49,642 nt of DNA from an uncultured Gammaproteobacteria bacterium (GTDB lineage: Bacteria; Pseudomonadota; Gammaproteobacteria; Steroidobacterales; UBA11654), in the NCBI GenBank assembly GCA_902634075.1, contig CACPJA010000002.1:1-49642 (forward strand), in the 5' to 3' direction. The notes under the pieces were generated by a model. The model had not been told where the DNA came from. It made no database searches and saw only the letters and a list, made by a program, of their open reading frames with translations. The first letter of the stretch is position 1; each line of letters begins with the position of its first letter. Below are positions 46,002 to 49,642 of the stretch, piece after piece. Position numbers and translations under genes: made by a program.

Positions 46002-46364
46002 TTATGATTTTTCTAAAGCTGCTTTGGCTTTATCTGAAAGGACCTTGAAAGCTTCTAAATCGTTAATAGCCAGATCAGCCAGTATTTTCCTATCAATTTC
46101 AATGCCCGCTGTTTTAAGTCCATGCATTAGTTTGCTGTATGAGAGATCATACAGTCTCGCAGCAGCATTGATTCTAATAATCCACAATGATCTAAATTGC
46201 CCTTTCTTTTTTCTTCTATCTCTATATGCATATTGGCCAGCCTTTATAGCAGCTTGTTTAGCAACTTTAAAAAGACGACTTCTTGCACCGTATTGACCTT
46301 TTGTCTTTTTTAGTACTTTTTTATGTTTAGCTTTTGAGGTAACACCTCTTTTTACTCTAGCCAT
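46002..46364 (-). CDS. rplT: Ribosomal protein bL20
   Basis: 120 residues, basic N-terminal extension ([19 protein letters not shown]) and globular C-terminus ([16 protein letters not shown]). It is an early 50S assembly protein; in E. coli it also represses rpmI-rplT translation. AAGGAAG precedes the ATG. It lies between rpmI (14 bases) and pheS (1 base). Confidence 0.98.
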   Translation of the reverse strand: MARVKRGVTSKAKHKKVLKKTKGQYGARSRLFKVAKQAAIKAGQYAYRDRRKKKGQFRSLWIIRINAAARLYDLSYSKLMHGLKTAGIEIDRKILADLAINDLEAFKVLSDKAKAALEKS

Positions 46365-46378
46365 TTTACTTCCTTGAA

Positions 46379-46576
46379 TTAACTATAAGGCAGAAGTTTC
46401 TTTATGCTCTTCTTATCACCATCGGCAATAAGAGAAGACGACCGAAGATGTCTTTTTCTTTTACTGCTCTTCTTAGTAAGAATATGGTTCATATGAGATG
46501 AACTTCTCTTATATTTGCCGCTTCCAGTCTTTTTAAACCGTTTCGCAGCTCCTTTGTTTGTTTTTAATTTTGGCAT
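46379..46576 (-). CDS. rpmI: Ribosomal protein bL35
   Basis: 65 residues, strongly basic, [20 protein letters not shown] at the N-terminus and RHLRSSSLI in the C-terminal half: standard bL35. It starts 8 bases after infC. The gap is too short for the long E. coli-type L20-binding leader, unless that structure lies inside infC. Confidence 0.97.
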   Translation of the reverse strand: MPKLKTNKGAAKRFKKTGSGKYKRSSSHMNHILTKKSSKRKRHLRSSSLIADGDKKSIKKLLPYS

Positions 46577-46584
46577 AATATTTT

Positions 46585-47106
46585 TTAGTTACTTTTTGGT
46601 GCTACAATCATAACAAGCTGTCTACCTTCAAATTCTGCTTCTTGTTCGATCATTGCTACCGTCTCTATATCTTTAAGAACTCTTTCCAATAATTTATGTC
46701 CGAGTTCTACATGTCTCATTTCTCTACCACGATATCTAAGGGAAATCTTAACTTTATTTCCTTGGTCGAGGAATTCTCTTATTTTATTAACTTTTACGTC
46801 GTAATCACCTTTTTCTATTAAGGGTCTAAATTTAATTTCTTTTACCTGGAATACTTTTTGTTTTTTCTTTGCTCCTTGGGTTTTCTTTTTTTGTTCAAAT
46901 AAGAACTTACCGTAATCTAGTATTCTGCAAACCGGTGGTTCAGTGTTCGGTGATACTTCGACCACATCCATTCCCTTATTGCTTGCTAGCTCTATAGCTT
47001 CGCTAATACTTAAAATACCTAATTGAGTCCCATCCTCATCAATCAGCCTCACTTCGGAGACTTTAATTTGATTATTCTTTCTGACCCTTTTTTTTGCAGC
47101 GATAAT
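46585..47106 (-). CDS. infC: Translation initiation factor IF-3, non-AUG start
   Basis: 173 residues if started at ATT 47106. The factor binds the 30S subunit, keeps 50S away and rejects non-AUG initiator pairing. The N-domain shows [20 protein letters not shown]; the linker is [12 protein letters not shown]; the C-domain shows [20 protein letters not shown]. The GTG at 47052 would remove the family's N-terminus. AGGAGG (47115-47110) is followed by AAC-ATT-ATC. ATT is 3 bases away and ATC 6, so either could be used; neither is AUG. This is the known self-limiting AUU arrangement of infC. Confidence 0.95.
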   Translation of the reverse strand: MIAAKKRVRKNNQIKVSEVRLIDEDGTQLGILSISEAIELASNKGMDVVEVSPNTEPPVCRILDYGKFLFEQKKKTQGAKKKQKVFQVKEIKFRPLIEKGDYDVKVNKIREFLDQGNKVKISLRYRGREMRHVELGHKLLERVLKDIETVAMIEQEAEFEGRQLVMIVAPKSN

Positions 47107-47114
47107 GTTCCTCC

Positions 47115-49028
47115 TTATATAACCAGTTCTTTTTTAATACTTTTTAGAAAATCTTTTAATTTCATATTTCCTAAGTCATCACCTTTCTGTGTTCTCACAG
47201 TAATTTCTTTACTGCTAACTTCACGGTCACCCACTATTATTAAATACGGTACCTTTTTTAAAGTGTGATCGCGAATTTTAGAGCCTATTTTTTCGTTTCT
47301 CAAGTCAATTTCGGTTCTAAAGCCATTTTTTTTCATCTCATCTTTGACGTCTTCAGCATAATCATTTTGTTTTTGGTTGATCGGCATGACACAAATTTGA
47401 GTTGGCGCAAGCCACAATGGGAATTTTCCTGCATAGTGTTCGACTAAAATTCCAAAGAATCTTTCGATTGATCCCAGTAATGCTCGATGGATCATAATCG
47501 GGTGATATTTTTTGCCATCGTTACCGATATAGTTCATATCAAAACGATCAGGTAAATTAAAATCTAACTGAACAGTTGAACACTGCCATAATCGACCAAT
47601 GGCATCTTTTATTTTTATATCGATTTTAGGGCCATAAAATGCCCCTCCTCCAATGTCCATTTTATAATCCAAAGACTTAGACTCCAGAGCACTAACTAGT
47701 GCGTCTGTAGCTTTATCCCAAATCTCTTCGCTACCGACATATTTTTCTGGTCTGGTTGCCAGGTGAATTTCAAATTCTTCAAAATTAAATGCGTTCAGCA
47801 TTCTTATTGCCAGATCTAATATTTGTTTAATCTCATCTTCAATTTGATCTTCTGAACAAAAAATATGTGAATCATCTTGTGTAAAACCTCTTACTCTCAT
47901 TAGGCCATGAAGCGCTCCTGTCATTTCATGTCTATAAACTGTGCCTAACTCTGCCCATCTGATCGGTAGTTCTCTATAGGATCTGATAGTATTTTTGTAG
48001 ATTAAAACGTGAAACGGGCAATTCATAGGTTTCAATCGATACAGTTGATTCTCATCTTCGATTGGCTTGTACATGGATTCTTCGTAGAAGTCAGTGTGCC
48101 CAGATGTTTCCCAGAGAGTGTTAAGTGCTATATGCGGGGTATAGAGAAGTTCATAATTGGCATCCTCATGCTCTTTTTTCCAATAGTTTTCGATAATGCT
48201 CCTTACTTTAGCCCCCTTTGGGTGCCAAAAGACAAGCCCCCCACCGGCATCTTCTTGTATGCTGAATAAATCAAGATCTTTTCCAATCTTTCTATGATCT
48301 CTTTTTTCAGCTTCCTTTATCTGGGTCAGATAGTCCTCAAGTTCTTTTTTGGTTCTCCATGCAGTCCCGTATATTCTTGTTAGCATCTCATTGCTAGAGT
48401 CGCCCTTCCAATAAGCTCCAGCGACTTTTGTTAGTTTAAACGGTCCAACAAAGCCGAGATTGGGCAAATGCGGACCAACGCATAAATCAATAAATTGTGT
48501 GTCATTATTTGTGTAGATCTGAAAATCCTTATCTTGTTCTGATTCATTGATAATATTAACTTTGTAGTCTTCTTTTTTCTTTTTGAATAGATTCACAGCT
48601 TCTTTTTTTGAATGCATTGATTTATTAATCAACGATTTTGATTCTATAATGCTTTGCATTTCGGTCTCAATTGCAGATAAGTCTTCTGAAGATATGGTCT
48701 TATCGGACAGGACATCATAATAAAAACCATTATCTATCGTAGGGCCTATGGCCAATTTAGAATTAGGGAAAAGATTTTTAATAGCAGCAGCAAGAACTTG
48801 TGCGGCAATAGTGTGTCGCATAATCTCTAGACCTTCATCTGAATCTATTGTGATTATTGATACAGAACAATCTTGTTCAATTCTGTCATTCAAATCTTTT
48901 TGAACGCCATCAATATTTATTGCTACGGCACTTTTGGCCAAGCCAGGACCTATTTGTTGAGCTAACTCTAGACCTGTTGAGCCTTTTGGTAATTTCTGTT
49001 TAGAACCGTCTGGTAATGTAATATTCAT
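47115..49028 (-). CDS. thrS: Threonine-tRNA ligase, editing-site His changed
   Basis: 637 residues, full length. Domains are TGS (1-61), editing N2 domain (about 62-225), class II core with FWHPKGAKVRSII, PMNCPFHV, RVRGFTQDDSHIF and zinc ligands Cys/His/His, and anticodon domain from about 530. In the editing site the usual HxxxH is H72-T-I-A-A76: the first His is kept, the second is not. The partner pair C183-VGP-H187 is intact. The stop codon overlaps the infC Shine-Dalgarno. The start lies 2 bases after an upstream gene. Confidence 0.96.
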   Translation of the reverse strand: MNITLPDGSKQKLPKGSTGLELAQQIGPGLAKSAVAINIDGVQKDLNDRIEQDCSVSIITIDSDEGLEIMRHTIAAQVLAAAIKNLFPNSKLAIGPTIDNGFYYDVLSDKTISSEDLSAIETEMQSIIESKSLINKSMHSKKEAVNLFKKKKEDYKVNIINESEQDKDFQIYTNNDTQFIDLCVGPHLPNLGFVGPFKLTKVAGAYWKGDSSNEMLTRIYGTAWRTKKELEDYLTQIKEAEKRDHRKIGKDLDLFSIQEDAGGGLVFWHPKGAKVRSIIENYWKKEHEDANYELLYTPHIALNTLWETSGHTDFYEESMYKPIEDENQLYRLKPMNCPFHVLIYKNTIRSYRELPIRWAELGTVYRHEMTGALHGLMRVRGFTQDDSHIFCSEDQIEDEIKQILDLAIRMLNAFNFEEFEIHLATRPEKYVGSEEIWDKATDALVSALESKSLDYKMDIGGGAFYGPKIDIKIKDAIGRLWQCSTVQLDFNLPDRFDMNYIGNDGKKYHPIMIHRALLGSIERFFGILVEHYAGKFPLWLAPTQICVMPINQKQNDYAEDVKDEMKKNGFRTEIDLRNEKIGSKIRDHTLKKVPYLIIVGDREVSSKEITVRTQKGDDLGNMKLKDFLKSIKKELVI

Positions 49029-49030
49029 TC

Positions 49031-49642
49031 TTAGTGGCTTTTTATTGTAACTGAAACTGATTTAAAAGATGGTGTTCTACTTCTTTCATCAGCATTTTGT
49101 GGGATCAATATATTGGCTTCCGGCATATAAGTCATCACATTTCCTGGTTTTATATTGTATTCAGCCAAAATAAGTTCTTTCATGACCCCTGTTTCATTGG
49201 CAACATCGACTGTGTCACCACTTGATAGACCTAACGACTGAATGTCACTTTGACTAATATAGAGAACATTTCTGGTTTCTTGATTTCTATAGATGTCCTT
49301 TTCATGATATATCATGGTATTGAACTGTCCTTCGCTTCTTACTGAAGTTAGATTAAATGAGCCAATTTCATTTTTTGACACCCATTCGGTGTGTTTGGGA
49401 ATCTTGAACAATGCTTTGCCAGAATTTGTATTAAATTCAGGTTTTAGTAAATAGTTTCCTCCGATATGAAAATGTTTTTTCTCAGTATCAATATTATCTA
49501 TATCATCCAAACCTGGAAGAAGTCTAGAGAGTGCTCGGCGAATGTTTTTATCTTTTCTGAAGACACTGAAGTCAATTGTCTCTTTATTAATAATTGAAGT
49601 CGCTACATCTGACATTATTTCAATCTCAGAATTATTAGTATG
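49031..49642 (-). CDS. Molybdopterin oxidoreductase alpha subunit, C-terminal part (FdhF/YdeP-like; 5' end outside window)
   Basis: About 203 residues, open to the window edge (the ATG at 49615 is internal in all likelihood). The molybdopterin-dinucleotide-binding domain is visible: SEGQFNTMIYHEKDIYR, then NVLYISQSDIQSLGLSSGD, then MTYMPEANILIPQNADERSRTPSFK. It resembles formate-dehydrogenase-like proteins of the YdeP type. Substrate unknown. It reads into thrS with a 2-base gap, so thrS may share its transcript. Confidence 0.87.
   Translation of the reverse strand, partial: HTNNSEIEIMSDVATSIINKETIDFSVFRKDKNIRRALSRLLPGLDDIDNIDTEKKHFHIGGNYLLKPEFNTNSGKALFKIPKHTEWVSKNEIGSFNLTSVRSEGQFNTMIYHEKDIYRNQETRNVLYISQSDIQSLGLSSGDTVDVANETGVMKELILAEYNIKPGNVMTYMPEANILIPQNADERSRTPSFKSVSVTIKSH

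Noticed and set aside
1..49642. CRISPR arrays, insertion sequences, prophage genes or integrase-flanked islands
   Set aside because: No regularly spaced repeats, transposase or phage-like genes were seen; gene order is mostly conserved housekeeping.

Overview
The window looks like a chromosomal segment of an AT-rich, gene-dense, streamlined gammaproteobacterium. The best fit is a marine, SAR86-like heterotroph. That is an inference from three things: low GC by eye, intergenic gaps of mostly 0-100 bases, and gene content (a TonB-dependent receptor of the 'EEIVVTA' type, a complete TtpC/TonB2-type energy-transducing operon, HyuA/HyuB hydantoinase-type genes, a TRAP transporter). Two conserved gene orders support Gammaproteobacteria: thrS-infC-rpmI-rplT-pheS-pheT-ihfA-merR-tRNA-Pro, and DUF3450-ttpC-exbB-exbD-tonB-TPR. 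I saw no insertion sequence, prophage, CRISPR array or rRNA.

Layout. 1-9790: the 3' part of etfA and an MFS drug-type transporter. Opposing these is a probable operon dctQ-dctM-peroxiredoxin-MDR reductase-membrane protein. Then come an aldehyde dehydrogenase, an SDR, an AhpD-like protein and an MscS channel. 9829-14837 (minus): HMG-CoA lyase followed by hydantoinase A and B type subunits. 14928-18977 (plus): a two-domain VOC protein, a TonB-dependent receptor closed by a strong terminator, and a TauE-like permease. 18981-24452 (minus): the six-gene TonB2-type operon that would energise such receptors.

24650-39301 (plus) is a 14-kb amino-acid block. A Leu/Ile-rich leader peptide with a terminator/antiterminator pair precedes ilvC-leuA-ilvE-leuC-leuD-leuB. 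Next is a promoter overlapped by a 24-base inverted repeat, a TrpR/YerC-type regulator, and hisG-D-C-B-H-A-F-E plus a PhyH-type dioxygenase. hisF has no ATG, GTG, TTG or CTG start. Its only sensible start is ATT at 37461, behind a good ribosome binding site. hisI is absent.

39304-41716 (minus): an FAD-linked 2-hydroxyacid dehydrogenase and an AI-2E-family permease. 41788-42246 (plus): an unrecognised small HTH-like protein. 42253-49642 (minus): the translation cluster thrS to tRNA-Pro, with the 3' end of a molybdopterin oxidoreductase just upstream of thrS. infC also starts on ATT (or ATC). PheT lacks the N-terminal tRNA-binding (EMAP/OB) domain. ThrS has lost the second His of its editing-site HxxxH motif.

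The most interesting signals are the two non-AUG starts (infC, whose product polices start codons, and hisF), the ilv-leu attenuator, the candidate HisR operator, and the altered synthetases.
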